In this document: in pieces, positions 42,226 to 54,059 of the stretch
Position numbering within the stretch: position 1 is the stretch's first letter
Layout: each line of letters begins with the position of its first letter
From: Acheta domesticus
Lineage: Eukaryota > Arthropoda > Insecta > Orthoptera > Gryllidae
Direction of reading: 5' to 3'
Assembly (NCBI GenBank): GCA_031308135.1
Contig: JAHLJT010008446.1
Span: 165,900,241 to 165,964,240 of the forward strand
DNA: 64,000 bases
The notes under the pieces: generated by a model
The model's database searches: none
What the model was told of the DNA's origin: nothing
What the model saw: only the letters and a program-made list of their open reading frames with translations
Position numbers and translations under genes: made by a program

Positions 42226-42705
42226 TATGTAAGACGGACTTTTGCGTTGTTCCGTTCAATGTTCTTCTGCATAGTGTACGATTTAATGGCTGCCGACGCA
42301 GACACAGTCAGGTTAACTCCTTATGAGAAGTGCTCGTCAACGACGACTCCGCTTGTAAAAACCTTTTTTTTTCTTTCTGCGGGAAAACTATTTGTATCGT
42401 GTGGTTTGAGTGAAAAGGACGATATTGTTTTTCTGTATCTTACTTGGCTTCTATACAATTTTTGTCTTATATTATTATTTTTTTGTCTTTTATTTTCTTT
42501 ACTCTTGCTCTACTTCTAGTGAATAGATTTTCCTGCGGTGTTTAACGCTTAATCTTAAATTGATTATGTCGTTTCATTCAGCGTGATAATTGCAACTGCA
42601 ACATGTTTTTTATCGTTTTATTGTAATTACCGTTTTAAATTATGGCATGGAAGCCAATGACAATACGTTTTGGAGCGCCGTTTAAACACCTATCAATCAA
42701 CCTTC
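42226..42705 (+). repeat. probable LINE 3' UTR with CAATCAA-type end
   Basis: The stretch ends GGAGCGCCGTTTAAACACCTATCAATCAA (42672-42700), like the GCGCC-TAAACCCTATTCAATCA ends of the I-type copies A and B. A second short match (CAGATCGATCAATCAAA) follows at 42891. The upstream portion is T-rich and non-coding. Confidence 0.5.
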
Positions 42706-43050
42706 CGGAAAATTATTAAGAGGACTGGTTTTCTTTTGTTGTGCTATACATTCACTAGAGAGGGTAAACGTTTTCCAACCATCCACTTCCACTATAACAT
42801 ACACTGTTGTAATATTTTACCATATTCTTACTTTTTAAATAATTTGACAGGAACCCAATTTTTTTAGAAATATATGTGCTCTTTTAAACAGATCGATCAA
42901 TCAAACTCAGACTTTAGTACAATGTTCTTTCTTTTCATTTTGGAAAAGAGTTTCTCTGCTTTCTAATGATAGAATTGGAGATGAAATTGTTTATTATAGA
43001 TATTAAATAAAAATACACAATATATTATTGTCGTTAAATCTATTTCTGTG
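42706..43050. other. no gene seen
   Basis: AT-rich sequence, ending in the T-rich stretch GATTTTTTATTACAG that precedes the open frame at 43053. Confidence 0.45.
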
Positions 43051-43052
43051 AT

Positions 43053-43480
43053 TTTTTATTACAGGGTCGGCTGTAGGCGCAGTGACAATACCTGGTAAAC
43101 ATGAAGATGATGCTCCCACTACAGCGCTATCAGTATTATACGCTTCAGAATATGTGAATGGTACGGTACGCACTACATCTTTTAGGCAGTTAGTGTCTAA
43201 AATATGCGCTCGCGATATGCTCCTGCTCTTGTACGGGTACGCACAATTGGCAGTGGGGAAATTTCGGACGAAACCCGAAGGTCTTATTTTGGTTCAAATT
43301 AAACCCGCAATCCTGTGGCGTTCTTTAAAATGTGTACTCGAATTAATCGCATTTCAAACATGTGCCAATAAACATGTCCAACTTACACATGTAACTTACG
43401 AGGCAGTAGCCATTCGAACGTTATCAGAATCAAAGTTATGGCGATTAAAATATTTCCTGTTTCTCCTGAACCGCTCGTGA
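43053..43480 (+). CDS. unidentified open frame behind a possible 3' splice site; candidate host exon
   Basis: A pyrimidine-rich TTTTTTATTACAG at about 43040-43052 looks like a 3' splice site, and one frame stays open from there: SAVGAVTIPGKHEDDAPTTA to a stop at 43480. A Met is available at 43082. I cannot name a family. The opening segment (A-V-x-x-P-x(5)-D-A-P-T-A) is faintly like the C-terminal part of AMP-forming acyl-CoA ligases, but the rest does not support this. It could be an exon end fused to intron read-through, or chance. Confidence 0.25.
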
Positions 43481-43639
43481 GAGGAAAAAAATGTGTGTAA
43501 ATATTGCATTTTTCAGCTGTATTGCAAATTATCTCTGGAAAGAGATTTTCTAGTAAAAATATATTCAGTTCTAAAGTAGTGGAAGGGATATTGCTGCTTT
43601 TGCTGAGAAAAGGTTATTTACTTTGGTAGCTAATTTAAG

Positions 43640-44720
43640 GGGCTCAAAGCTGACTAGGGCCTTGGCGGGATAAGCGGATGCCCGTAGGCTTACACCGTTA
43701 AATACCACAGACCTGTAATAGGGTACTCCGACAGAAGAGCAGTGAAGATCGAGGTATAGTCAGGAAGTCCGTACTCTCTTCTCCTTGTGGTGGCCCCTGG
43801 GTACTCTCTGAGGTAAACCTTTGAGAGTAGCCAATGAGAGAAGGGCGGGGGCGGGTCTCCAGCGTCTTATAAACGGGAGTATTTGGGCTAAGGGAAGGAA
43901 AACTCTGGCAGAAAACAAAGGAGGGAGGGGGTCTCCGAAGGTGTAGTGAACCCAGCCTCCTAGAGGAATGACACCTCAATTACAATCTGGTCCTCCAGGG
44001 TGAGGATAGAGAGTCGGACCAGCTCCTCGTCTCTCAAACAACATATCAATGCTAAAAAGCCTAATCAAGGAACAAAGTCGGCCATGATATATAAACGATA
44101 AGACAATCGAAAAAGGACAATGCCAATTGGAACATAGAATGTACAAGGCATTAACACAAAATGCTCTCATCTTCTCAACAAGTTAAGCAGTTTACATCTC
44201 AGTGTGGCAGTACTCACTGAAACAAAAAAGAAAGAACAGGGAAGAGAGATCCAAGAACACTATATTCATTTCTATAGTCGGGTAGATAAAAATCAGAGAA
44301 CAAAATGTCGGGTTCTTTCGCAATCTATAACAAGTATAAAAATATATTACAAATTGGGAAGCCATTTTTTTCCAGAATAGTAAAAATGGAAATGAATTTA
44401 TTTAGTGTACGTGTGGTAATTGTGCAACTTAAAGATGATTTATGCAGGCATTGACAACGGCGTTAAGAGAAATTAGTGACCGGAAATAAATTTTTATGAT
44501 GGGCAACATTAATGGACGAATTGGTAAACAAGTAGGTGATAATATTGTGGGACTCATGGGGAGGAGCCCTTCTTAATGATAACAGAGAACTTAAAATCTG
44601 TGATCCGTTCTCTCTTCATATAACAAATAGATTCTTTCAACATCAAGATATATACCAAATAACTTGGATTCAACGAGGGCTTGAGGCCTCTGGCGGAAAG
44701 CGACGGAACGGTCTTCCGGT
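43640..44720 (+). pseudogene. RTE-type LINE leader and endonuclease fragment
   Basis: The leader (43640-44120) shares GGTCCTCCAGG and adjacent sequence with the leader at 16.35 kb. The endonuclease starts near 44119 (PIGT-NVQGINTKC), with AVLTETKKKEQGREIQEHYI (the catalytic Glu motif, intact here), then MMGNINGRIGKQVGDN at 44497 (GDFN equivalent altered) and FFQHQDIYQITWIQRGL at 44630-44685. Stops and frameshifts throughout. It ends abruptly at about 44690-44720. The RT part of a related copy lies at 48.73 kb. Confidence 0.75.
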
Positions 44721-47700
44721 ACCTCGGAAATTGTATTATTAAATTATATTATAAATATATAACTTATTCTGTTAAATTAATAATTAATTTGGCGCGCTTT
44801 CGAGTACCTAAAAGTTTATAAATCAAGCACTGGTTTCAACCAAGAAGCAATTTTTCATCAGTTATAGTTTACGTGGTGGTAGAACAGCAAATGAAAACTA
44901 AAATTGTAGATACAGGGGTATAGGGGAGCAAATTTTGGTTCAGATAATCTATTAAGATCCTCTGTCCTTTTCAAGTGTGGTAAATTATGTAGATGAAGAT
45001 CGTAGAGAAGAAAATAGTGTTCCCAAACAGAATGTATTTAGTGTATGTAAGCTTCAAAATGCTTCAACGAGGTTTAAAGTGAAAAAACTAATATTGACGG
45101 TCACGATGTTACGTGACAAATGATTTATAATTAATATTTAATTTAAGGGAAAGGTGGTGAAATCATTTTTGATTTATAGGGATAGATCGTGCGTCTAATA
45201 GAAAGACGGAGTTAACATAAAAACTCGTATAGAATAAATAAATAAAATAAATACATGCCTTTATTGGTGGCGGGGCTCAGGCCACTTAGCCTGCTCTTCC
45301 GCCTGACCAGTAGAATCAGGACTTCGAAAGAAGGAACAATTTCACCGGTAAGGGAAAATACAACTTGTACTCTCACGGACAATGAGACGCTTGTAGGTGC
45401 CTACACAAAACCAAGTTATTTCGAAAGAAATAATGTTACATATTTTTTATATAATTTATTTAATACCAAAATGAGGCCAAAGCCTTTTACATACAATAAT
45501 TACAGAGAAATATAATGTACAACCGTTGCGGTCTCAGTCTGGAAATAGAGATTGTACATGAAACAGAAACTAACTATTGTATCAACAATTCTTGAATTCG
45601 TGAAACAACTCTAACGCCATTTTAGGTGACAAACAAGAACCTAATAGAATTAATACAATAATACAATAGACACAAAATTGGGAGGGCAGTGACACATATA
45701 TATCCTCTTTAAATAATAAAAAATAATTCAATGCTATGCTGTAAACAATTAGAATTGCGAGCATCAAAGCTCTGCATAAATTTACCTAGTTGAAACTAGC
45801 ACCACAATAATTGTAGATTGTGAATCTGTATGCACATTTAAACATATACACAGGCTTAATACCAGTTTAAAATACGCTGTTACAACAATTACAGCAGTGC
45901 TACCTGACCGCACCTGTGCTATTGCTCGTAATGAGCCACATTAATAATAAAAAATTCGACTTTCGCCGAAACTCGTCAGCGGGACCAATTGCCACACAAT
46001 TAGGGGTCCAGGACATGCACGTAACAATTGAACCACCAGTGCGCTAATACAAAGCGACAAAAACTGATACAGTTCTGGTGCTGTCGGGTGATCGCCAGAA
46101 CGACGATACTTACAAAATAATAATACCTGCAAAAATAACAGATAACAAGCAAGAGCTTCACTCCCGGCCGGTGCCCAGTAGAGCACTGCATCTTCGGTAT
46201 TATACTCGCTCGAGCATCCCGTCCTAGAGTACAGAATACTCGAGTATCGCATACTCGAATCTCTGTTATTCGCCGGGCGGGAAGCCGTTATCGTAATGCT
46301 TTGAGACTTCGAAGATAAAAGTCCATCTCATGTGTTTCATTTTTGAGCGGTAGAGGTTATGGTGCAAAGTGCACCTAAACAACATATTACAATAATATAC
46401 AAATGTAAGAAAAAGGAAAGAAAACTAAGTAACACAAACTAGAGCGAAGGGATGGCGGAGGATATTCTTGCTAAATCTATGAACCTTACTTTTGATTTAA
46501 GGTTTAAAAAACACGATTAAGGTGAGACATTAAGCTTTTCTGATCTCCACGGAAGCATTCAAGACACTAAAAACCAGTGTATAACTGACAGAAGAATGGA
46601 TGTGGTAATCGTATCGAAATATAAAGCGGTTGCTCGCGCGTGATAAAATATCTAACACGCCGCGCCGCGCTAATCAGCACCTTCTCATACTGCTTCCCTT
46701 CGCAGAACTGATAAGAACGATGAACGAACGCAGAGTTGAATCGTACGGGAAGGCATTATTCAAATTAATCTTCACATAGGGTTAACACAAAAATGTTTTT
46801 TGGTTTTTAAGAATTAGCAAATATTTTAGTTACATTTATCAATATTTTAATCATGTTATTCCCAAGACCTTCCAAAATTATCAATAAATATGACAATGAC
46901 ATACTTCTAAATAGAAATTAATCTTCGAAAATAAAATATTGTGTAACATTACTTTTCATTCTAGAAATCTTATTTCAAAAATGTTAATAATATAATACAA
47001 AAATTACAGCTGTTATACACAATAAAAAATAATACAATACAAATCATAAGGATGTGTTAAATTAACATAGTAAATATTTTACCATTCTTCAAAAGTGTAT
47101 TTACAAATGTTCGGTGTGGCAAGGCGCGACACGTACATAGGACGCAGTTTCGCAGCAGAAACAAGATAACCTATAGGTAACTAATCGAAAGATCGGCGTC
47201 GCTTCATAAGGCGTGGGCCGGAAATTTACGAAAGGATGAGCAAATTTTCCGCTTTTCGCTATTATGGCATAACTAATTCAAATTTCGTGTCGCGATCACT
47301 GCCTGCGCAGATATTAAAAAGTATAAAATTTCAGAGACTATAAGTAGCAAACTTAGTAGGAAGTAGATACAAGCAAATAATACTTTATAATATTTGATTT
47401 TTAAGAATTCATACACATTTTGGCGTCGTGGATCAATAAAATTTCACACACTTGCTCAGGCGACAATGAGTTTCTCTTGTCTTTCAAAATAATAACTAAT
47501 CACTAATATAACAGCGAATAAAATCTGTTTCCAAACTTCACTTCTCACATGTTTTACTTTAGCTTGTATACACTGCTGTGAAGTTTGTTTCCTAACATGT
47601 TTTTCTCTTCACTCTCCATCACTGTAAGCCAAGTAGTACGTCGAGGTTCTTTCGAGTATGGCATACCTGACTGGGTATCAGATGCTCGAATGACTTCGCA

Positions 47701-48720
47701 TCTCAGTGGCATCTGGCGGCCAAAAGGAGAACTCTTTAGTGCAGCAAGCTTACTTGAGTAAAATGATCGAATGCAAGCCAGTAGTGCCCAGGCACGACGT
47801 TCAAGGTGCCCGTCCGGATCCTCGGGAAGTGGAGAAATTGACTGCCTTCCCGGCCAGCGCACAGGCAAGACATACAATTTGCCCGTCCGGATCATCGGGA
47901 AGTGCAGATACAACAATAATATGTACACTGTCCTCAGGAACTCCCGAAAGTGCTGTCGGAAAAATGGCAAAAAAATCGCCTGTGGCCGACCTCCACACAA
48001 AAATTAAAGCAAAGGGAAACCACCTAAAAATGAGACATACAACCAATAAATATAAAAGCAAAATAAACGAGCCATAAGCACCAAACAACAATAAAAATAC
48101 TTAAACGTGAACGGATCCTTGAGCAAAGAACCATATTACCAATTATATACTTGTACTTCCCATTAGGGAACGGTTGCGCCGAAGCGCCGTCACAATCAGG
48201 AACAGCCATGTAAAGGTGAGGCTGAATACAGACAAAACATGCGTAGCATAGCAACGGCCCGTAGACGGGGCCCCGCTGAAGGTGGTGAAGTGAAATGGGC
48301 TAATCGGCACGTAAGCGAGCGGTCGAGGCGCTTAAACAGCCTCGCAGCGAGATATGTATCCGTTCGCTCCTCTGTATATTCTTCCCGCGCTGGCTGTCAC
48401 ACGGGAATTTCCCAAACTAAGCAGACAAAAACACCGCTCGTTGCGAGAGATGGTAGAGCCGGAGTTATACAATAGTTTGGAGCAAAACACACATAGCGGG
48501 CAAGGCTCACATCTGTGAGCGATTACATGAACTTGACAGCCGGCGTAGAAATCGATAATACTTCGTAAACAACAGATTGAATTGTGTTTACCAGCCATTA
48601 CGTTAAATTGCCACATTAAGATGTTATAAGATATTCTTATAAATAATCACAGGATAATAAATTGAACTTTCATTAATTATACAATTTAAATATAAAAGTT
48701 ATCAGTTGTAATAAAAATTG
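44721..48720. other. about 4 kb without a recognised gene
   Basis: Mostly AT-rich (44730-47560). A GC-richer part at 47560-48480 has open frames on both strands and a 28-bp near-identical direct repeat at 47807-47835 and 47880-47908. It lies between two RTE-type LINE fragments, so part of it may be an insertion. I see no transposase, LTR pair or host domain. Confidence 0.5.
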
Positions 48721-48734
48721 ATTTTCTTGAAGGA

Positions 48735-50310
48735 TATTTGAAAGAAATTGAGGAATATTTAGCTCATGAAGAATGGAAAATGGCGCATATTTCATCTATT
48801 TATAAGAAAGGCAACAAGAACTAATATGAAAATTATAGGAGCATTAGTGTTACCAGTACAATTGGAAGACTACGGCCGGATATTAAGGGAAATATTGGAA
48901 ACAGAGATGGAGGAAATAGAGGAACAGAGTGGCTTTTGCGCAAGGAGATTTTGTATTGACATTTTCTGTCTAAAATAAATTATTGAAAAAAGAATCGGAG
49001 TATGCAGATTCATATTGCAGATCTGATAAAAGCATTTGACTCGGTACCCCTAGTCAGACTGTGGGAAACTATGGTAGATGAGAATATAAATACAGTGTGT
49101 ATAAATGCTATAAAACGTTTATATGCGAATAGTCAAAACTGCTTAAAAGTTTGTTCAAGTCGTTCAACTTTTAAAATAAAGGCCTATATTGCGATTTTTA
49201 TATCTTTGCTCCTCAAGGCCTGTCTTCACGATGGAATATGTTGCGGTATTTCGCGTATTTCTCAGTCGTGCCGCTAGATATCGCATGATCGCTACCATAT
49301 CAAGTGCTTCTTATGATCATGCGACATCTAGTGTCACGACCGAGAAAGACGCGAAATGCCATGTGATATTCCATCGTGGCCTTAGGGGTTTGAGGGGCAG
49401 ATATGTAAAAATCGCACTATAAAGCAAGGTTGTATATCCCTACTCTATTTAAAATGTATATTAAACGAGTTCTTCACACCTGGAGAAGAAAATCTAAGGG
49501 CATAGGAATACTTATTGGTGCACATTTCTTATATACCTTGTTATATGCAGACGACCAACTAATCCTACCCAGTGACGAGGATGATGTCCACTACATGACT
49601 CGAAAATTAATTGAATAAGAAAAGCGGGAAATTGACATTTATACATCAAAAACAAAATATATGGTAGTTGGAGGCAAGGGTCCCACATGGGGAACAATTA
49701 AATGTGTAAAGGCATTCAACTATCTGGTTGTAACTTTAACAAGTGATGGTCGTGACTGCAAAGCTCTTATAAACAAAACGAATAGAGGTAGGCAAGTTAT
49801 AAGATCTTTACATCCATTTACATGGAATTCGAACATAAAAAGAAACACCTAAATAACACTGTATAAAACAATTGTTGAAAGACCATTCACATATGGAGCT
49901 GAGTTATCGACTATTAATGCCAAGGATTGAAGGAGAATCCAAAGAAAGAGGGATGGAATATTAGAGGCGGTTTTGTAGGTTACAAGAAACGAAAGAATTA
50001 AAAATCAAAATATAATCGAAATAATGAAACCTGAAAAATCAACCTTAAATTTGATAGAAACAAAGACCCTATTATGGTATGTGCATTTAAAAAGGTGAGT
50101 GACTGCCAAAGATGATGTTGAAATACCATCCTAAAGAAAGAAGTGTAAAGGAAGACCAAGAAGGAAGTGGGAGTAAGACATAAGATCAATAATGGCTAGA
50201 GATTTAGAAGATGACGCCAGGGAATATCGAAAGCAATGGAGATTAGGCAGCGACAAACGGCGGTAGCTGTAGAATACTCGCTTTACTACTATTGCTACTT
50301 TTTTAGACGA
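48735..50310 (+). pseudogene. RTE-type LINE reverse transcriptase fragment, interrupted by a MITE
   Basis: It starts EWKMAHISSIYKKGNKN (RT motif as in the 16-kb copy), EEQSGFCARRFC, then IADLIKAFDSVPLVRLWETM (first catalytic Asp) and INAIKRLYANSQNCLKV. The MITE at 49187-49419 splits FKIKA from KQGC, the motif before the catalytic strand. YTLLYADDQLILPSDEDDVH carries an intact YADD at 49544-49555. Then YMVVGGKGPTWG and CVKAFNYLVVTLTSDG, a degraded C-terminal region, and a TAC-rich tail at 50270-50300. Similar in layout to the element at 16-20.8 kb. Confidence 0.82.
49187..49419. mobile_element. foldback MITE, copy 2
   Basis: The left end TATTGCGATTTTTATAT and the right end ATATGTAAAAATCGCACTA are inverted repeats; the inner arm GATGGAATATGTTGCGG/TGTGATATTCCATC matches copy 1 (39889-40141). 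TA flanks both sides (49185-49186, 49420-49421). It lies inside the RTE-type RT sequence. Confidence 0.87.
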
Positions 50311-50599
50311 AAAATCTTTTAACGACACCGCTCTTTGCGTGAGTTGTATTTCTACCAACTAAACAAACCCGTTGTTCATTCCGTGCCATTCTGGAACTGC
50401 TCGACGCATATCTTCAGGATGGTGTTGTCTAATGTATGGTCGCCTTTCATATTCAGTCTGTCTTGCATGTTTTTCCTTGTCTTGCAAGCTAGTTTAGAAA
50501 ATTGCTGTGCTATATCCAGATTTTCTTACTTTTAATAATGAGAACTACCATTGTGTCGGTTTTAATTTGTTTTGCTGTTTGGCATATAACGTGTCGTTG

Positions 50600-50690
50600 T
50601 CTCTGTCACCGAGCACATGAAAATACGGTGTGTTCTACTGTGTCTTTTTCTGTGCAGAATATGCAGTTACTTTCTAGTGATTTTCCGATT
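50600..50690 (-). pseudogene. C-terminal zinc finger of the A+C-rich LINE
   Basis: Minus strand: ESNCIFCTEKDTVEHTVFSC, a CX2CX8HX4C finger followed by AR and a stop where the family usually has Trp. This finger closes the ORF2 protein of R1-type and related LINEs. Confidence 0.75.
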
Positions 50691-51479
50691 TTTGGGCATA
50701 CTCCTTGAATTGCCCGTGCCGTGTGAAGATTTGGGTTATGTAGTCTAAATTGTGATGCTTACAATGGAACCATCTGTTTACGGGATTAGTATTTTGGTCT
50801 AATTTGCTACATCATCTGTTCGGTCCCACCTTTCCTGCTATTTTTGAATTATTTTCTGTTGAATGCCCTTTTTCTTGTTAGTGCTGTTTTCTGCATCGTT
50901 TCCGGAAGTTTTCAATCCTGTTCGCCTGACCTCTTCGAACCAGGTGGCTCTTTTGGGATGGTGATTGTTGTGCTCCTTTCCCCTGTACAGGACGGGGATT
51001 GGGAGTCTGGTGAGAGGTTAGACGGGTTATTTTGATAAGGTTTCTGATGACGGGATGGGGAGGGGAGGGATATGAGGAGGGGATGGGTTAGGGTGAGGGA
51101 GAGATTGAGCAAGGGGTGGAGAAGGAGGCGGCGAAGTTGCTGTCGACGGTATCTATTGCAGGTTAAGTCTGACCAGTTCGTTGGTCATTTTCGTCTGTTT
51201 GTCTTTGCCTTGTCGCGTAGGTGATAGGAGGGGGAAGTTGGAGGATATCTAGGGGGTGCTTTTTCCAAGAGTGTCGGGGCGGGATTCTGAGGATGTGGGT
51301 GGTGGGGAAGGATTAGATCACGGAATAAAGGGTTATTGTATTTTTAGATTTGGGGCATTGCGGAGTTGTGGAGATATGTGAGGATATGGGGAATTTGATT
51401 TTGGGTTCGGAAGGAGTTGTAGACTGTATACATTGGAGGGCGGACAAATGAGGCGTATATTGTGGTTTTCCACTCTGGT

Positions 51480-52460
51480 GAGTTTCTGCGGTTGCGGATA
51501 GAGGTAGGTAACCAGGTGGGATGGGTATATCACAGGATGCCACGGATGTAGGAGTAGTAGGTTTGGATTTTCTCGTGGTGAGTGTGGAGGGATTTGTAAG
51601 GTTGGGGTATAAGGTGTTGGTAATCCTGGTTGCTTTAACTGTTATTTTGTGGATATGGTGAGACCAAAGGAGTCTTAAGGAAAGGGTAAGGCCATGGTAG
51701 GAAACTTCTGTTTTCCATGGGATGGGTATGGTGAGGGGAGGAGGATTTTATGGGTACGTTTTATAGGAAAAGAGGATAACTTGGATTATGGATGGTTTTA
51801 GAGTGATGGAATTTTGGGAAGCCCGGAGGTGGAATTTGTTCAGGGATTCTTTAAGATAAGATACGTTAAGGATCGGTTTAAGAAACGGAAGGAAGCAAGG
51901 AAGGCAAGGTCATCGCCATATAGGAAGGTTTGGAGTCCGGGTGGGACATCTTTTATATAAATTGAGAATAGGATAGGGTGGGACGCCGGCGATTGGGTAG
52001 TTGGGGGAGGTTTTAGATAAGTGCAGAATTGGAAGGAGCGATCGTTAAGGTAACTTTGGAGTAGGGTGTGGATGTGGTCCGGGGATGTGGGGTCGGATTT
52101 TCATGAGGAAAGATTGGATGGGAAAACAGCGTCGTAGGCTTGGCGGGGAGCGGCCCTCACGGAATCAGCATTGTGCGGTGTTGATGACAGGATCAAGGAT
52201 AGGTGTTAGCGTAGGAAATCGTTTCAGATTTGCTTTGCGGAGAATGGAAAGTAGGCTTATGGGACGGTGGTTTGATGGGACCCGATGATCCTTGCCGGGT
52301 TTGGGATCATGGTAACACGCACGATCTTACGGACGGTGGGGAAGTAGGAGAGTTTGAGGCAGGAATTTAGGATGAGGGTGATCAGGTGTATAGCGTTTTG
52401 TGAGGTTAGTGAATTGGGATGGGCGGACTCCATTGGGTCCGGGGGATTTTGTACAGTATG
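51480..52460 (-). pseudogene. reverse transcriptase domain of the A+C-rich LINE
   Basis: Minus-strand frames read GPNGVRPSQFTNL, KPGKDHRVPSNHRPISLLSI (RT motifs 1-2), a FREGRS motif, then LQTFLYGDDLAFLASFRFLN with the catalytic box YGDD at 51909-51920. KFHLRASQNSITLKPS follows (motif D region), then TLSLRLLWSHHIHKITVKAT (the LGV-LD--L-W--H motif). The catalytic Asp pair is intact, but the frame breaks several times between motifs. Confidence 0.78.
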
Positions 52461-53688
52461 TCTAAAGGATTTGTTTTACTTCTGTATCGTTAGTCGTCCA
52501 TGTCTCTTGTTGGTCGGGTAGTAGGGTGGGTTTTCAAGGAAAGTTCGAAATGGTGTCTGGGATTAGGATATTGGGAGGGAGCGTTCGCTAGGGATCGGGC
52601 GAAGGTATTGGTAATGATTTGAGAGTCAAAGTTAGGGTATTATTGTTAGGTATGGGGTGGTTCATGACTGCTTTTATGACTTACTGGGTCTACATTTGTC
52701 CGTTTGTAGGTCATCATATTTTTGAGTCTCTTGTTGTCCTTGTGTATTAGTTTTTATGACCGTTTTAATTCTCTTTGTCTTAGTCCTCGTCTGTACTTGT
52801 ATTACTGTCGTTGTATTCGTCGTTTGTGTAGTATGGTCGTCAGGAAGGGTAGGGTGAGCGTTTGTGGAGTAGGATATGATTTTTTCCGGAAAGTCTGTTT
52901 GATGTGGGTAGGTTATGTGGTCTATGGATTTATCTATGGATTCTGTGGTCGGTGTATCTGAGGGGACGTGGATTTTCTTTTATATTATGTGTTTGATTTT
53001 TTCCAGTCGGTTTTTGGTATGGAAGGGGGGTTAGGAAGTATGTAGTTTAGGACTAGAGGAACATGTGAAGAATATTGGGAGGTGGTCCGATAGGTCCTAT
53101 TTGAATAGGGAATGATTAGGAGGATTCGGGAGATGTGGCTGATGTCGAGGATGTTTCTAACTAGATGTGTAGGTCCATTCGGTACTTTTATTTGTATTTG
53201 GGGATGTATCTGAAGAGTTCGAGTCGTAGTCCTGTTCCGTTGCTAGTCATGAAGTCGATTTGCTATTGAGATCGCCTGTGATTATGACCGGGTAGGGGAA
53301 GTTTTTTGAGGATATCTAGGTCGGAATCGGGAATTGGTACGTGGGGTTTCTTCAAGCAGGATATGAGGATTTGGAAGTTGGGGGTTCCAATGGCGATAGC
53401 AGTTCCAGGGTTGTTGGAGGGAGTTGGTAAGGAGTGGTGTGGGACGGATCGTCGTGTGAGGATAGCCCTGCGGAGGAGGTTCTGTCAGTTCTAGTGGTAA
53501 TGTAATTCGGGATGGAGAAGGGTCTGTCGAGTATCAACCAAATCTCTTGTAGGAACAGAATCCCGATGGAGTAGTCTTTTAGGAATTGGGTAAGTATGTT
53601 TTTTCTGGGTAATACTGCCTTGCGCGTTCCACGAGAAGAGGGTTAGGATTCGGGGAGAAGGAGCCATTTGTTGATGATTTCAACTAAT

Positions 53689-54003
53689 TTAATAGCAGCG
53701 GTGATTGGCTTGGTGATAATGTTCCTCTGGACCCTTATGGATTTCGAGGAGGGGTTTGCGATTCTGGATAATCTTGTGACTGAGGTTTGGAGTAAGGAAA
53801 GAGGTCTTTGGTGTTCTGTGCAGTCGATTGGGTGGTTTGTTGTTGGGTAGTGGATTGTTGTTGGTGTGTGGGGTGGGGATGGGTTGGTGACTGAGGCGTA
53901 GATTGGTTCTGGTTCTGTAGGTAGAGAAAGTTTTAGGAGTAAGGTGTTTGGGACTGGAGGGGATGAGGATTTTTTGTTGTTGTCTTTGATTGTGGCTGGG
54001 CAT
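53689..54003 (-). pseudogene. Pro/Asn/His-rich open segment, probably ORF1 end of the A+C-rich LINE
   Basis: A 104-codon minus-strand frame rich in Pro, Asn, His and Thr, with no motif I recognise. It lies just upstream of the endonuclease-like region, where ORF1 should end. Low complexity reflects the A+C bias. Confidence 0.4.
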
Positions 54004-54059
54004 GCGGGATCGTAGGCTGATCTCGTCTATGTAACTATCTAAAAGTACTGTATTTTATT

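Larger units (their letters stand above)
50335..54010 (-). mobile_element. LINE on the minus strand with A+C-rich sense strand (Jockey/R1-like)
   Basis: The plus strand is dominated by T and G for more than 3 kb, and translation of the minus strand gives LINE domains in order: a Pro/Asn/Thr-rich ORF1-like segment (54003-53690), a degraded endonuclease (53650-53150), RT (52460-51500) and a C-terminal finger (50613-50675). Frameshifts and stops are frequent. A strong A+C bias of the sense strand is known for the Drosophila telomeric elements HeT-A and TART; whether this element has any such role is not shown by the sequence. Confidence 0.75.

Noticed and set aside
47554..48091. Overlapping open frames on both strands (148, 123 and 96 codons)
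   Set aside because: Mutually overlapping frames without family motifs, in a patch containing a direct repeat; no way to choose a real gene.
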